Positions 10,390 through 24,373 of a stretch of 64,000 bases of DNA are shown in pieces. Made by a program: the position numbers and the translations under genes. The DNA is from Cynocephalus volans (lineage: Eukaryota; Chordata; Mammalia; Dermoptera; Cynocephalidae): the NCBI RefSeq assembly GCF_027409185.1, contig NC_084469.1:39112793-39176792 (forward strand), written 5' to 3'. Each line of letters opens with the position of its first letter. Position 1 is the stretch's first letter. The notes under the pieces were generated by a model that worked only from the letters and a program-made list of their open reading frames with translations, made no database searches and had not been told where the DNA came from.

Positions 10390-12900
10390 TATTGCTGCTA
10401 CATCAGACTCTAGAAAAAAGGGCTGAGAGGAAGCAAGACGTAAAGAATTTTCATCCCATATCACAGTGTTTTATTGCTCGCCCAGACACCATGTGCAATA
10501 AGATTGGTGTTCGTTTCCATCATGTCTGTATACTCCTGTCACCTAGAACGTGCATCCCTGTAATACCTGATCGATAACACAGTGTTAGTGCTGGTCAGAG
10601 AGACCTCATCCTGCTCTTTTGTGATGAACATATTCATGAAATGTGGAAGTCAGTACGATCAAGTTGTTGACTGTGATTAGATCACATCTTAAATTCATTT
10701 CTAGACTCGAAACCTGGAGACGCAGCTACTGGAATGACGTTTTGTCAGACTTCCAAATCCTGAAAGGACATGGTGATGGATGTGCTATGTCTGGATGTAC
10801 TATGTCTAAACATAGAGACTTGGGCTTGAGTGAGAAGAGCTTGCACAGCCAACGAGACACATTACCTTCTGGAGCTGGGAGACAAAGGAGGAATTTACTT
10901 TCTTCACCAAGTGCAATAGATTTACTGATTTGATATTCTGTTGCTTTACAGTCACAGTCGATGTTTGGGGATCGATGTGCTCAGCCAAATTTCCTGTTTG
11001 AAATATCACGTTAAATTAGAATGAGTTTATCTTTACCAAAAACCATGTTGCATTCAGAGAGGTGAACATTAAAATATTGAGACAGGACAGAATGTGTTCT
11101 TTGCTCCTTTACCAGTCCTTCTACTCTTCGTTGGGAAGACTCAGGAGTCTGCCACTTGTCAAAGAAGGTGCTGATCCTAAGAATTTTTCATTCTCAGAAT
11201 TCGGTGTGCTGCCAATTTGATATTCCACCTGCCACAAACCACCAGGACTGGAAGAAGAAAAAAAGTACAGAGGGCAAAGTTTGCAGATGTTTTTAATTCT
11301 AATATCTTATCCGGAACAACTTGTAGCAGCTCTATATTTCCCCTTGGTCCCAAGCCTGATACTTTAGCCATCGTAACTCACTAACAGGGAGAAGTAGCTA
11401 GTAGCAATGTGCCTTGATCGATTAGATAAAGATTTCTTGTAGGCAGCAAAAGACCAAATCTCAGTTGTTTGCTTCTTGCCATCACTGGTCCAGGTCTTCA
11501 GTTTCTAAATCTTTCCTTTCCCCTGTGGTCTATTGCTGCTGTGTGACTTATGCTTAATCCAATATTTCGCTTTTTTTTTCTATAGTAAAACCTTTATAAT
11601 TACCAGGGATGTTCCTCATCAAAGATTTTTAGCCCCAAATCTCTTAATATGCCCTGATGTTTAAAAGGCTGAAAAAAGTAGGGCCCAGCTGATATGGTAG
11701 GTGATGAAGAGGCATCTTTTCTAGAGACACATTTGACCAGATGAGTATCAGAAATGTCAGTCTTCTAGATAAGCTCATCACCTGCTAGAATCTCTAGCAG
11801 TTCACCATCATTTCTTGGAATTGGAATTCTACTGGAAAGACAAAAAAACAAAGCAAAACAGCAAACCCAGAACAGTTATAAGAGACCATTTAAATCTGTT
11901 ATCTTTTGCTGTACTGCTTCACTTACCTATTAGCCAGGTCCTCTTTAGGTTTTGGTCCAGTCTCCCTGGCACTGAACATTAGGCTTTGAGTAACAGTTAA
12001 GCAGCACTGTGAGTGGTTTAAGCACACTGGGATATAAAACAGCCATGGTCTGAGATGCAGTCTGGTGATGCCATTACAGAACCAAATCGTGACAGGTATT
12101 GCTGTGTCTCCTCTCAGAGTGACAGTCATAAATACTGTAAAACAATAAAGGGAGAATGGTGCTGTTTAAAGTTACATCCCTGTAAATTGCAGAATTCAAA
12201 ATGATTTATCTCTTTGGTCCACTTGCCTAATTTCCCTATCTTCTCTCCCATGGCATCCTAAACCTTAGACTTCCCAGTGTTCTCAAAGGAGGCATTGCTA
12301 TATGTTTTCCTTTGACCACACCAAGCCATCATCCTCCATTGCTCCCGGGGACTCAAGAGGAATTTGTTTCTCTGCTGTCAACTTCCTGTCTGGCTCAGCA
12401 TAGGGTCACTTCGCCATTATGCAAATGGAGATAAGCAATTCTGACTGTCCAGGAGCTAATCTGACTGTTCTATTGTGTGGATGACCACATAAAAAGGCAA
12501 TTTTAGTGTATTAATCATAGGTTATTATAAACTATAAACTTAAGGGCAAGGAGTTTATTACAATGTATCTAAGTAAAACAAAAGGGTGTATAGTGTTCAC
12601 AAACTGTGAAAATAGTGTAAGAACTGTACATTGTGAGCTCTGGTTATTTTTCTCTTGTACCATAGAAAATGTATAAAAATTATCAAAAAGCTAATGTGCA
12701 GGGATATTGCCTTATTTGTCTGTAAAAATGGAGCTCAGTAACATAACTGCTTCTTGGAGCTTTGGAATATTTTATCCTGTATTCTTGTTTGAATTTCTCC
12801 TCTATTTAAGATATATACATGGAATCAAAGTGTTTATGTAATAGTTCTATCCTTTTGCCTGCAGGTCAGTTGTAATAAATCTAGGATGTGATGATGACTT
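10390..12900 (+). other. MAP2K4: MAP2K4 3' UTR
   Basis: The sequence after the stop codon looks strongly conserved with primate MAP2K4 3' UTR as I remember it, and its length (about 2.5 kb) fits the known mRNA size. It holds no large repeat. An early AATAAA lies at 12,144-12,149 and the probable main signal is AATAAA at 12,874-12,879. The 3' end is inferred from that signal. Confidence 0.8.
12874..12879 (+). terminator. MAP2K4: MAP2K4 poly(A) signal AATAAA
   Basis: Canonical hexamer followed within about 40 bases by a GT/T-rich segment (gtgatgatgactttgtaattt). Its distance from the stop codon agrees with the expected 3' UTR length. An earlier AATAAA at 12,144 may give a shorter transcript. 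Confidence 0.7.
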
Positions 12901-13790
12901 TGTAATTTGATTTTCTGAAGTCAGACCCTGAGGGGAAAATCAAGTAAATTACATTAAATTATCTGTGCATTTCACATTGGGAAAAATGATCTCTTTTCAG
13001 AAGTATTTATGGCTTCTTTTTCTCCTTCCTTCTCGTGGTTGCTCTATCTTTTTCCTTATCTTTCTTGAAACCACAAATGTATCTATGAAGCACAGCTTTG
13101 TTTTCTGTTCGAGCGGGTGTGATGCAGAATCTCTGAGAGTTTCTTTCTTTGTTGGTTGCCCTGATCTGCCCCAGCTTTCTTAATGCTAAAGGAAGTGGGG
13201 TAGAGTTCTGCAACCTCTGTCATGGTGGAGAGGTGCAACATGTAAGAGCCCAGTCTGTATTGGCCCTGTGTATGGTTGCTAGCCATGCTGTCTGCTCCTG
13301 GTGCTACCACTGCCAAGTGAGCGTTAGGTGTCAGATTAGATATTAGGTTGTGATCACTCACTGCCACCTGAGAGAGATGGGTAGGGAGATTTGTGGTTAA
13401 AAGACCTGTGGGGGTCAGACTTGGGAGGTTTATGGGTGAGACGGCAATGAAGGTGAACAAAAAGACTTGGGAGCCTGGAAACTGTTGGAGAGAAGCACTT
13501 TGTGCTCCAGCACTGAATTTATCTGTTGCACTACCACCTCCTTGTCATTGATCAGTATTCAGCACCTCGCCCTTTTTCTGTGCTTGTTCCTAACTGGACC
13601 TGAGATACTAGTACAGAACCAGATGTGGAAAATATTAAACATTCTCTAGAGAAGGGTGTGACTGCAGAAATCCTGGCCTCTCTAACTAAGCCTTAGCTGC
13701 TAAGGAGAAGGACACCCCATGGAGTTGCCATATCCCAGCTGAACACCAGCTGTGTGCAAGACAGAGTGACACAAGAGGTAGACTGTGCAC
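12901..13790. other. Intergenic, nothing identified
   Basis: First intergenic stretch after MAP2K4. Overlapping short frames on both strands (for example 13,083-13,460 minus) have no recognisable content. No RNA gene is seen. Confidence 0.5.
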
Positions 13791-13794
13791 TCCA

Positions 13795-13965
13795 TATTTC
13801 ATAGGACACTATATTCATCTCATTTGATCCCAACTGCAGCCTACCAAAATCAGGTGGTAGTGTTCCCTTTTAGAAATGAGAAAAAACAGTTTAGAGAAGT
13901 GAAGTTCTGGCTCAGATAACAGTAGGGAGCCAAGCTGAGATTCAAATCCAAAGCTGTAACGTGTA
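13795..13965 (-). repeat. MIR SINE fragment
   Basis: Shows the MIR order in reverse complement: 'ctcatttgatcc', a 'tttagaaatgagaaa' core, 'agagaagtgaag', then 'gagattcaaatcc'. This is an ancient mammalian SINE, about 170 bp here. Confidence 0.7.
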
Positions 13966-14311
13966 CCGCAAAAAATAACATTAACTTAAAAACACTGCCA
14001 TTAAGTGTTCTGGAGTTGAGTAAAAGAGTGAACTATGAGCTGCGGATGCTGTGTTCATAAACCTTCCCAGGGCCTGATTTGTTGTCTTAAAATTGAGTTG
14101 AAGGCAGAGGTTCTGGGAGGCAGAGTGGGGCTTTAGTGGTCGACACAGGCAGCTGTGTGGTTACCTTAGAACTAACCAGAGAGACTCTAGGTCCTAATTC
14201 AGAAGTGCAGTGGACTGGATATTATGTGGCATGTTGTTATGTGGCAATCACTGAGAGTGGGAATTAGGCAGGAAAGGAACTTTGTGTTGTTCTTTTAGTT
14301 CGTATCCCTTA

Positions 14312-14400
14312 GGGCTGACTGGTTGCTCAGTTTGTTAAGAGTGTGGTGCTGGTAACTCCCAAGTCCAGGATTCAATCCCTGTACCAGCCAGTCATCAGAA
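14312..14400 (+). mobile_element. tRNA-Ile-derived SINE (diverged)
   Basis: Starts gggctgactggttgctcag, continues with gagtgtggtgctggtaac and a B-box-like ggattcaatccc, then accagccag. It has the same family structure as the copies at 6.3, 25.2 and 53.6 kb. A further B-box-like fragment at about 14,478-14,500 suggests a second, broken monomer. Confidence 0.75.
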
Positions 14401-14539
14401 TAATAAAGTGCCCTTTCATTGATTGATTGTATGCAACTGTCTTAGCTGCAGGAGGATAGAGAAAGGACACGTCCAGGATTTGATCCCTGGAGCAGTCAGC
14501 CCCCACCCTACCCCCGCACTGCCCCCCAGGAAAAAAAAG

Positions 14540-17180
14540 GATGGACACACAGTTTCTGAAAGTACCCTTGGAACACTGGCTGCTCTGTCTTGGAGGTCCA
14601 GCAGTGGTTTTGTGTCCTCAGAGCCTGGCCAGGGTCCTATGTACCAGTCATATTCGTAATACCTGTGCTTATCGTTTGGGATATAGGGGACAGAGAATCT
14701 AAAAACTTGGTCTTGAACTTGTTGGCTCACTTAAATACGTCATTAATATGGTTAAGGGAAAATCTAATCAGCAATAGTAACTCTCTTCTTAGGATGCACA
14801 TGTAATGGAAAAAGCCACGTGTAACAGAAAGTTGATATTTGATTATGTTGTACAAGGAGCACCTTTAGTATGTGAAACAGCTTGCCTATCTGCTGGTGAT
14901 TTACTGCAAACAGATGATTATTTCTTGGTCCTCCTCATTTTTTGGATAATGGATATCCAGAAATTCTCCTCTCAAACCTTGAAATCATAAGAATCAGTGG
15001 TTCAGTATCTGTTTGCTATAACATTTTGTTTTTCTGATGATATGCCAAAATGTATTTATATGTAAATGTAAAGTGTGATTCTGCTGTTTAAAATTATCAA
15101 TCCATATAGCATATAGTAACAACTGAGTAGTAATAACGTATAATGAGTCAAATTTCTATCTGCATTTGAAATTTCTAGCTACGTGTGCATTTTGCTGAAG
15201 AACTATGTAATAAGACTTCTAGTTTTTCATAGTACTTATATACAGATTTAATGTGAACACAACTCATTGAGATAGAGAGGGTATTGTCTCAGTCCTTCAC
15301 ACAGGGTAACAGTATTAAATAATTAGATAATTTGCCTAAAGTAGTACAACAATAGGGTGTATAGATGCTTTGTTAGAATCTGTTTCCTATTTGACAATAT
15401 GATGAATTACATAAAACTGTTTCGTATTTGACAATATGATGAATTACAAGGTTTGATTATAAAATGGCTAGGTTTTTTTTTTTTTTTTTTAAAGCAAAGG
15501 CTTGTTACATGCATATGATTCCTGCCTGCTTCATAGACTGAATTTATTCCAGATTGTGGGGCCATTGATCAGAACATGTTTTTTTTATTCCTTTGGGAAA
15601 AAATGCTACTTTAGTACATGATTAGAAGCGACAGTACATAATCATCCGTGCTCACTTTTGGTCCCAAATTATATTTTACAGCTTAATTTCTTACTTTGTT
15701 CATGAGACTTCATCCCAACCCACTTTTCTGAGCTGGCACAAAAGTAGAAGATCTGCAAAGCCCCCACATAAATCGAAGCAGGAGCTCTTGGTCCCAACCT
15801 GCTTTTGCCATTTTCTAGAAAGTAAATCTATTTTCAAAGCATGAAGAGTTGCTTCAACTGGGGAGAGAAAAAAGTATGAAGAACTTGGTAGGATCAACTT
15901 TTGTTTCACACTACCTCTGTGGTTCAAAACCCTCAAGCAGAGAATTTAAATGGACCTAGATTGATAGTGTCTCCATGTGACTGGCAGAAGCAAATCAAAA
16001 TCATCTTCAGAGAAACTCTCCTTTCAATTAAGGGCTCAAAGAATTGCCACAGGTAAGGTTCAAAGGAAAATGAATGCCTCACAGTCAGTATCAGAAACAA
16101 GATACCATGGGTGAAAACCTGCAGAGATAACAAGCAGTAACAGTTGAACTATCAGAATATAAAATAAATGACTTTTTATGTTAAGACTAAAATAGAAGCT
16201 TGAAAATATGAGCCAAGAAAAAGAAACTGTCTATTAAGAAGCAATGAAAAAGAGCAAATAAAACTTTTAGAATTGAACTATATAAAGATTGAAATAATAA
16301 CTTACTGAATGGTGTGGTGCAGACTGCTGATTACCACCCCCTTCCACCCCAACACACATTCCCCTCTTCCTTTTAGCAATGAAAGAACTGAAACATGAGC
16401 TTTAGCTGGGCAGGTAGTTGCCAAGCTAGTCATTATTTCCTCCCTCATTTTTATTCAGATACTTGGTTAGTTATTAACTAGTAGTAATGAAATGAGTACT
16501 TGTGAAAGTAAAAGTTATACCTTTTGCGATGACCTATATCTAAACATGTAGTTTGCTCACTTTTATTTCCCTACCTCCTAAGGTAATCATCCTCCTGAAT
16601 CCCCATGGTCATTGTTCACTTGCTTTCCTGCCTAACTAGTTTGTTCTGTCTTTTTTTCCCCTCCCTTTCTTGGAAGAAGGATAGATAGGTGGACGGATAG
16701 AGATAGATAGAACGTTTTTGAGTTTAGGTTTTGTTTTTCTATTTTATCAAGAGGTCAGTCATGTCTACAATATTTTGAGATTTTTTTTCCTCTTAATCTG
16801 TTTCTAAGCTTCATATTGTTTTTGATAGCTGTATAATATTTTATTGCATGTTTTTTTCAATCCACTCTCCCATTGATGAGCATTTTGTTTATTTCCAGGC
16901 TTTTCTATAGTGACCACTACTGCTATGAACATTGTTCTTTATATACGTGTCCTGTTAACACAAGTGCCAGGGTTTCCTTTGATAAACATACCCAGGAGTC
17001 AAATTATAATGCGTATGATTGTTCAATTTTAAGTGGATATACCAATTTACCACGTGCTTATACCAACTTGTTCTTCATGTCTGCCGCAACAGTTTGTATT
17101 TCAGACTTTTAAGTTTTTTCCAGTTGAAGAAGTTTAAAATGGTATTGCATTGTGCTATTGATATGACTTGCTGATCACTA
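14540..17180. other. Intergenic, old repeats only
   Basis: No gene is seen. It contains a 37 bp tandem duplication at 15,380-15,448, a poly(T) run near 15,472-15,490 and, from about 16,660, T-rich sequence that may be old L1. Confidence 0.5.
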
Positions 17181-17190
17181 ATGAGCAGGC

Positions 17191-17226
17191 TATGTGTGTG
17201 TGTGTGTGTGTATGTGTGTATATATA

Positions 17227-17265
<39 letters not shown>

Positions 17266-17272
17266 ATATGTA
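17191..17272. repeat. (TG)n microsatellite
   Basis: Interrupted TG/TA dinucleotide tract, about 80 bp. Confidence 0.95.
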
Positions 17273-17279
17273 GGCTAAT

Positions 17280-17716
17280 TGGCCAGATATGTTTCCTCAT
17301 TCATGTTTCTGCTCATCTTCCCATTAGGTTATTTATCCTCTCTTTATTAGTTTGTTATTGATACAAATATTATTATTGGATCCAAACTGTTATGGGGGAA
17401 AATATGATCTCTTGGTACCTTATCTTTTCACCTTCTTAAGGGTATCTTTTAAAAAAAAATCTTACTAAGGCATAATTGATTATACATATTTGTGGTGTGC
17501 AAAGTTGACTATCAGTAGTTGTGTACAATATGTGATGGTCAAATCAGGATAGTTAGCTTATTATCATTCCAATATGTATCCATTCTTTGTGTCCTTAACC
17601 AATTTCTCATTAACTTCCCTTCCTCTCCCTTCCCCTCTTGCCTTTCCACTTCTAGTAACCACAGTTCTGTTTGCTCCTTCTAAAAGTTCAACATATTATT
17701 GTGATTGTTGTTCCTT

Positions 17717-17749
<33 letters not shown>

Positions 17750-20700
17750 ATTATTTATTTATTTATTCAGCTCCCACTTATGCATGTGAGCATGTGGTAT
17801 TTCTCTTTTTGTACCTGGGTTGTTTCATGTAACATAATTTTCTCCAAGCTCATCATGTTGCTGCAAATGGCAGAATTTCATTCTTTTTTTTATGGCTGAG
17901 TGGTATTTCATTGTGTATATACACCACATTTCCTTGTCTAGTCATCCATTGATGGACATTTAGGTTGGTTCCAACTCTTTGCTATTGTAAATAGAGCTGC
18001 GATAAACAGGGGAATGCAGGTGTCCTTTTGACTTGATGATTTCCATTCCTTTGGGTGTATACCCAGTGGTGGGATTGCTGGATTGTAAGGTAGTTTAAAG
18101 GTATCTTTTGAAGAACAAAAGTTGTGAACGTCAATTATTCAGACATCTGTAATTTCTTTTACAATTAATGGGCTTTGCATTTTATTTAAAAGATAAAATA
18201 AGATTTTAATCCTAAGATTTAAAGGTATTCATTCTGTATTTTATACAAAGAGTTTTAAAGTTTTGTTTCTGACATTCAAGTCCTCAATCCATTTGGAACT
18301 GATTGTTGTGAGTGATGTGAGGTAGAAATTCAATTTCAACTTTTCCGTGTGATAAGCAGCTCCATTGATTTAATCAGCTCCATTGATTAAACAGTCCCTC
18401 CTTTTCATAGTGCTTCAAATATATTCAACCTTTATCATATAAAAAAGCTCCAAGCATACATGGATTTTTAGTCTGTCAATTTTCTATTGGTCGATTTGTC
18501 TGTCCTTGCACTCACACCACACTGTGTTTATTACAGCTTCAAAATAAGCCCTGATATCTGATATCCCCTCCCTGCTCCTCTTCTTAATAGGTATCTTGGT
18601 TATTCTTGACCTTTTCCCATACAGTTTAGCCTTTAATGTGTTCAATTTAATATTTTTTTTAGTATATTCAAAGATAGGTGCCACCATCACCACAGTCAAT
18701 AGCAGAACATTTTAATTAGCACAAAAAAACCCCCATACCCTTGAGCTATTTCCAACTGGAGAAACTTCCACCTCCCCCCCACCCCCACCCCTGTAGCCCT
18801 GCTCAGCCCTAAGTAACCACTAATCTACTTTATGTCTGTATAGATTTCCCTACTCTGGACTTTCAAACAAATGGAATCTCACAATATGTGAACTACTGTG
18901 ACTCACTTACTTGGTATTTTTTCAGGGTTCATTCACATTCATCCAAGTACTGTGTATCAGTACTTCATTTATTTTTATGGCTGAATAATATTCTATTGTA
19001 TGAATATACTACATTTTGTTTATTCATTCATTGGTTGATGAACATTTGTGTATCTGCTTTTTGGCTATTATGAATAATGCTGCTATAAACATGCACATGC
19101 AAGTTTCTATATAGACATATGTTTTCATTTCTTGTGAATTTTCCTAAGAGAGGATTCGCTAAGTCCTATGGTAATTCTTTGTGTAATCATTTGAGGAACT
19201 GCCAGACTGTTTTCCAAAGCAGCTGCACCATTTTACATTCTCACTAGCAGTATATGAGGATTTCAATTTCTCTGCATCCTTGTTTTTTTTTTTTTTCCCA
19301 AGAGTCTTATAGTTTTAGCTCTTACAGTTATGTCTTTGACTCATTTTGAGTTATTTTTTGTATATGGTGTGAGATAAGAGACCAACTTCACTCTTTTGTA
19401 TGTGGCTATCCACTTGTCCTAGAACCACTGTTGAAAAGTCTATTTTTTTCCCCATTGAATGGACTTAGCACCCTTGTTGAAAATCAGTTGGTCATAGGGA
19501 TATAGGTTTACTTCAGGACTCTCAATTCTATTTCATTTATTTGTATATCTGTTCTTGTGCCAGTACAACACAGTCTTGATTACCATTGCTTTGCAGTAAG
19601 TTTTGAAGTTGGCATGTATAATTCATTCTACTGTGTTTTTGTTTGTTTGTTTGTTTTAGGATTGTTTGGCTATTCTGGATCACTGTCAATTTCATACAGG
19701 TTTTAGAATCAACTTTTAAATTTCTAAAAGAAGTCAGCTGAGATTCTTATAGGGATTGTGTTAAATCTATTGATCAGTTTGGGTATCAGTTTTACCATCT
19801 TAATGATGTTAAGTTTTCCAGTCCGTGAACATGGGGTATTTTTCCATTTGTTTAGATCTTTAATTTCTTTAACATTTTGTAGTTTTCAGGGCATAAGAGT
19901 TGCACTTCTTTTGTTCAATTTATTCTTAAGTATTTCATTTTGTTTTTTGATGCTATTGTGAACAGAATTTTTTTATTTTCATTTTTGGATGTTCATTGCA
20001 AATGAATAGAAATATAGTTAATTTTTTTGTATAAATCTTGTATCCTGCAATCTTGCTGAATTCATTTTTTAGTTTAATAGTTTTTTAAGTGGGTTCCTTC
20101 AGTTTTTCTATACACAAGATCATGTTATCTACAAAGAGAGATAGTTTTATTTATTTTCCTAATCTAGATGCCTTTTCTTTCTTTTTCTTGCTGAATTTCA
20201 CTGGCTAGTGTCTCCAATACAATGCTAAATAAAAATGATGAAAGTGGACATTCTTTTCTTGTTTCTGATCTAAAAGGGAAAACATCCAGTCTTTCATCAT
20301 TATTTATGATGTTAACTGTGGATTTTCATAGGTGCCCTTTTTCAGGTTGAGAAGATTCCTTTTTATTCATAGTTTGTTTAGTGTTTTTACCATTGAAAGG
20401 GTGTTGGATTTTGTCAAATGCTTTTTCTGCATCTATTGGCATGACTGTGTGATTTTTATTTATTTTATTGATGTGATGTATTAATTGATTTTCAGGTGTT
20501 AAAACAACCTTGCATTGCTGGGATAAATCCCACTTGGTCATAGTGTATAATTCTTATTTGTGCCTCGATTCTATTTGCTAGTATTTTGTTGAGATTTTTG
20601 TGTCTATATTCTTAAGAGATATTTAAGAGTTAATTAAAATTTTATTTTCTTGTGATGTCTTTTTCTGGTTTGGGGATCAGGGTAACTGCCTTATAAAATG

Positions 20701-20990
20701 AGTTGGAAAGTGTTCCCTGCTCATCTATTTTTCAGAAAAGTTTGTGAAATGAAGAAATGGTGTTAATTCTTCTTTAAATGTTTGGTAGAATTTATAGGTG
20801 AGGTGAAGCCATTTGGATCTGTCTGGGCTTTTCTTAAATATTTAAATTCCTATTTCAATCTTTTCACTTCTTATAGGTCTATTCAGATTGTCTATTTCTT
20901 CCTGAGTCAAACTTAGTAGTTTATATCTTCCTAGGAATTTGTTCTATGTTGTCTAATTTGTTGGCATATAATCAGCCATTTGTTAGTGTT
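17280..20990 (-). mobile_element. Two or more L1 fragments, minus strand
   Basis: Read in reverse complement this contains L1 3' regions and ORF2 C-terminal parts. At least two copies are stacked: 'tggtatttcattgtgtatat' plus 'tgtaaatagagctgc' near 17,900-18,000, and the related 'gaataatattctattgtatg' near 18,990. A further ORF2 segment runs from about 19,290 to 20,990. All frames are broken. A (CT)n run sits at 17,717-17,748 and a 19 bp tandem (cagctccattgatt) at about 18,357-18,394. Confidence 0.8.
17717..17748. repeat. (CT)n microsatellite
   Basis: About 32 bp of pure CT dinucleotide inside L1-derived sequence. Confidence 0.95.
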
Positions 20991-21522
20991 ATTAACAAAT
21001 CAATAGAAAAATGTGTAAAAACAACAGACATTTTAATGGGAGACTGTCAGCCTATGGAAAGATAATCTTATTGATATTTAAGAATCATAGATTAAAACCA
21101 TACTCAGTAGGCTTGAAAATACTTAAAAAGATGGAAAACCAAAATTGGTGAGGATGTGGAACTCAGAATTCTCATCCCTATTGTTGAGAGAGTAAACTGA
21201 TATAAATACTTTGGAAAAAAATTGCTGTAATCTAATAAATTTGAGGATGATTATATTGTATGATCCAGAAGCCTGCCCTAAGTATGTATCCCAGAAAAGC
21301 TCTTGCCAATGTATACCAGGAAAAATATGTAGGACTATCTATATTGCTTATAGTAAGAAAACCCAGAAAAACTAATATGTCTACTGACATTTTAAATGTC
21401 TACATTTTAGTAGAATAGCTGTATAACTATGCATCTACAAGTGCATAATTATACTATATAATAGAATATTATATATCCTATGTTGGTTACTTTAGTTGGT
21501 TAGAGTGTGGTTTGTTTTCTTT

Positions 21523-21527
<5 letters not shown>

Positions 21528-21577
<50 letters not shown>
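21528..21577. repeat. (TG)n microsatellite
   Basis: About 50 bp of TG dinucleotide immediately left of the LTR. A short 'ttggttagagtgtggt' just before it recalls the tRNA-Ile SINE head but is too short to call. Confidence 0.95.
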
Positions 21578-21579
<2 letters not shown>

Positions 21580-21583
21580 CCTA

Positions 21584-22078
21584 TGTCAAAGAACAAAATT
21601 ATAACTTATTTAGTTAAAGGTCACAATTGGGCTTTATTGGGATTCTAGAATCGGGCAACATGTCATCCTGTAAAATAGAATGCATTCCAATGAGCTGAGC
21701 AAAAAAGGGTGATTTTATAGACAGAAAAAGGCTTAGGAAAGCAGAAACAAAGAACAAAAAGCAAAGTGGGCATTTCAAAGTTACTTCCCTTGGAAGGTGG
21801 AGACAGGGAGACAGAATAGTAGAAAAATAACTGACTAGTTAACTTAGGTTACTTTAGGCTATCTCTTTTGTGTACGGATTAAGGATTAAAGCAGAGGGAA
21901 CTTCATATCATACCTATCGAAGATTTAAACTGGCCTGTTTGGGAAATTGTTATCTCTTTCTCCTGACCTCTCCGAAAGTTAAGCCACAACCTCACTGATG
22001 TGGAACTTAGCAGGGGTGACTCCATTTTGATTTTTGGTGCGGTCTTTGGGGCCTAGTGCAGGAACTTAGTCCAAAACA
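21584..22078 (-). repeat. Solo LTR, class I ERV type (family not identified)
   Basis: On the minus strand it starts TGTTTTGGACTAAG and ends CTTTGACA, a TG...CA layout of 495 bp. It has an AATAAA inside 'caataaagcccaattgtg' near its 3' end, as in a U3-R-U5 LTR. No internal viral sequence adjoins it. I found no convincing target-site duplication. Family name cannot be given from sight. Confidence 0.65.
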
Positions 22079-24373
22079 GTGACCTACTATAATTTTTATT
22101 TAACACCTGTATATAGAATATTGTAAAGAATTAAAAATAAAATAAATACACGTCAATATGGATGAACTTCAAATGTATAACATTTAATATAAAGCAGATC
22201 ACAGAAGACTATATAAGCTACGAATCCGTTTATATAAAGTACAAAACCAGGCAAGGCTAAAAAAAAACAAACATTTTAGGAATACATTCAAGGATGGTAA
22301 AGCTCTTATAAAAAGCAATAAAGTGATTAATTCAAAGTACAGGATACTGGTTTTCTCGGGAGAGCAGAAGGGAGGTACAGTCAGAGAGAGGCTTAGAGGA
22401 GCTTGCCTCTAAAATAATACTCTTAAGAGAGATGGTGATGGGTACATTGGTGTTTGCTTTATTTTTTTAACTATACATATGTATTTTATATATCCTGTTT
22501 ATCTGAAATATTTTGCAATAAAATTTTACAAAGGATAGTAGAGAGGAGGATTTTGCGAAGTTGGAGGAGCAGGAAGCACCAGGAATCTGTATCCCACCTA
22601 AACAACAATTGCACTGGCAGAATTTGCCTGATGGAACTATTTTGGAACTTTAGAGTCTATTGAAGGCTTTCAACTTCCAGGGGAAGGCATGGAAAATAAA
22701 TTGAGGTTCATTTTGGTCAATTTCAACTCTTAGCACAGTGGCAGCTACCTATCCCCCACCTCCAGCCCTGTGGAAGGCAGCTGTGCATGTGTTCCTGGTG
22801 CTACCTGCACACAGCTTGAGGGAGCCAGGGTGGGCAAAAAGGACCCAGTCTTCCAGGTATCAGGGATCTGTGCTCTGATTTCTGATGATTGCAGCTTCTG
22901 ACTACAGAGGTGCAAAGAGGCAAGTGGTCATGATTTTTGCACCTCCTCCCATTGTGAGCCCCTGCCACTGGCTGACGTGATGTGGCTTCCAGGGGATTTA
23001 ATGGGCTGGTTCCTGCTCCCTCCCAGCCCATCCCACTTTGTAGAAGAAAACTGCCTCAACATAATAAAAGCCATATATAAAAAAAGAAACCCAGAGCAAA
23101 CATCATACTCAGTGATGAAAGACTGAAAGTTTTTTCTCTAAGACCAGGAATAAGGCAAGGATGTACATTTTAACCACTCTATTCAATATGGTACTGAAAG
23201 TTCTAGCCATAGTAATCAGGCAAAACAAAAATAGAAATAAAAAGCATCCAAATTGGACAGGAAGAAGTAAAGTAAAATGATCTCTGTTTGCAGGTGATAT
23301 GATCTTATATGTAGAAAAGCCTAAAGATTTCACAAAAACCTATGAGAACTAATAAATGCATTCAGCAAAGTGGCAGGATTCAAAGTCAACACACAAAAAT
23401 CATTTGCATTTCTATACACCAACAATGAAAAATCTGAAGAGGAAATTAAGAAAATTTCATTTATAGTAGCATCAGGAAGAATAAAATACTTAGGAATTAA
23501 AGGGGGTGAAAGACTTGTACAATGAAAGCTATAATACATGGCTGAAGGAAATTAAAGAATACGTAATAAATGGAAACACATCCATGTTCATGGATTGGAA
23601 GTCTTGATATTGTTAAAATGTCAGTAGTGCCCAAAGTAATCTGCAGATTCAGTGGAAGTCCGATTGAAATCCTAATAATGTTTTTTTTGTGAAAAATAGA
23701 ACCCATCATAAAATTCAGATGGTACCTCAAGGGACCTTGACTAGCCAAAAAATTCTTGAAAAAGCTATCTTAATCAGAATAGTGTGGTACTTGCATAAAG
23801 GCAGACACATAGACCAATGGAATAGAATAGAGATCCCAGAAATAAGCACTTGCGTATGTGATCAAATGATTTTTGACATGGGTTCCAAGACCATTCAATG
23901 GGGAAAGGACAGTCTTTCCAGCAAATGATGCTGGAAAAACTGGATATCCACATGCAAAAGAAGGAAGGTGGACCCTTACCTAATACCATATATAAGAACT
24001 AACTCAAGATGAATTGAAGACTGAAATGTAAGACCTAAAACTATAAAACTCTTAGAAGAAAACATAGAGCAAAAGCTTCACAATACTACATTTGGCAGGG
24101 ATTTTTTGGATATCACACCAGAGGCACAGGCAACAAAAGTAAACACAGACAAACTAGACTTTATGAAAATTAAAAAACTATTGTGTATCAAAAGACACTG
24201 TCAACAGAGTGAAAGGCAACCCATAGAATGGGAGAAAATATTTGCAAGTCATATACTATCTGATAAGAGATTACTATCCAGGGTATATAGAGAATTCTTA
24301 AAACTTGACAGTAAGACAACCTGATTCAAAAATGGACAAAGGACAAGACATTTTTTCAAAGACAATATACAAA

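Larger units (their letters stand above)
20990..22540 (+). mobile_element. Old L1 3' fragment, split by an LTR
   Basis: The plus strand shows L1 3' ORF2/3' UTR sequence (for example 'ggtgaggatgtggaac' near 21,150) from about 20,990 to 21,480 and again from about 22,085 to 22,540. A (TG)n tract and the LTR at 21,584-22,078 lie between. Confidence 0.65.
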
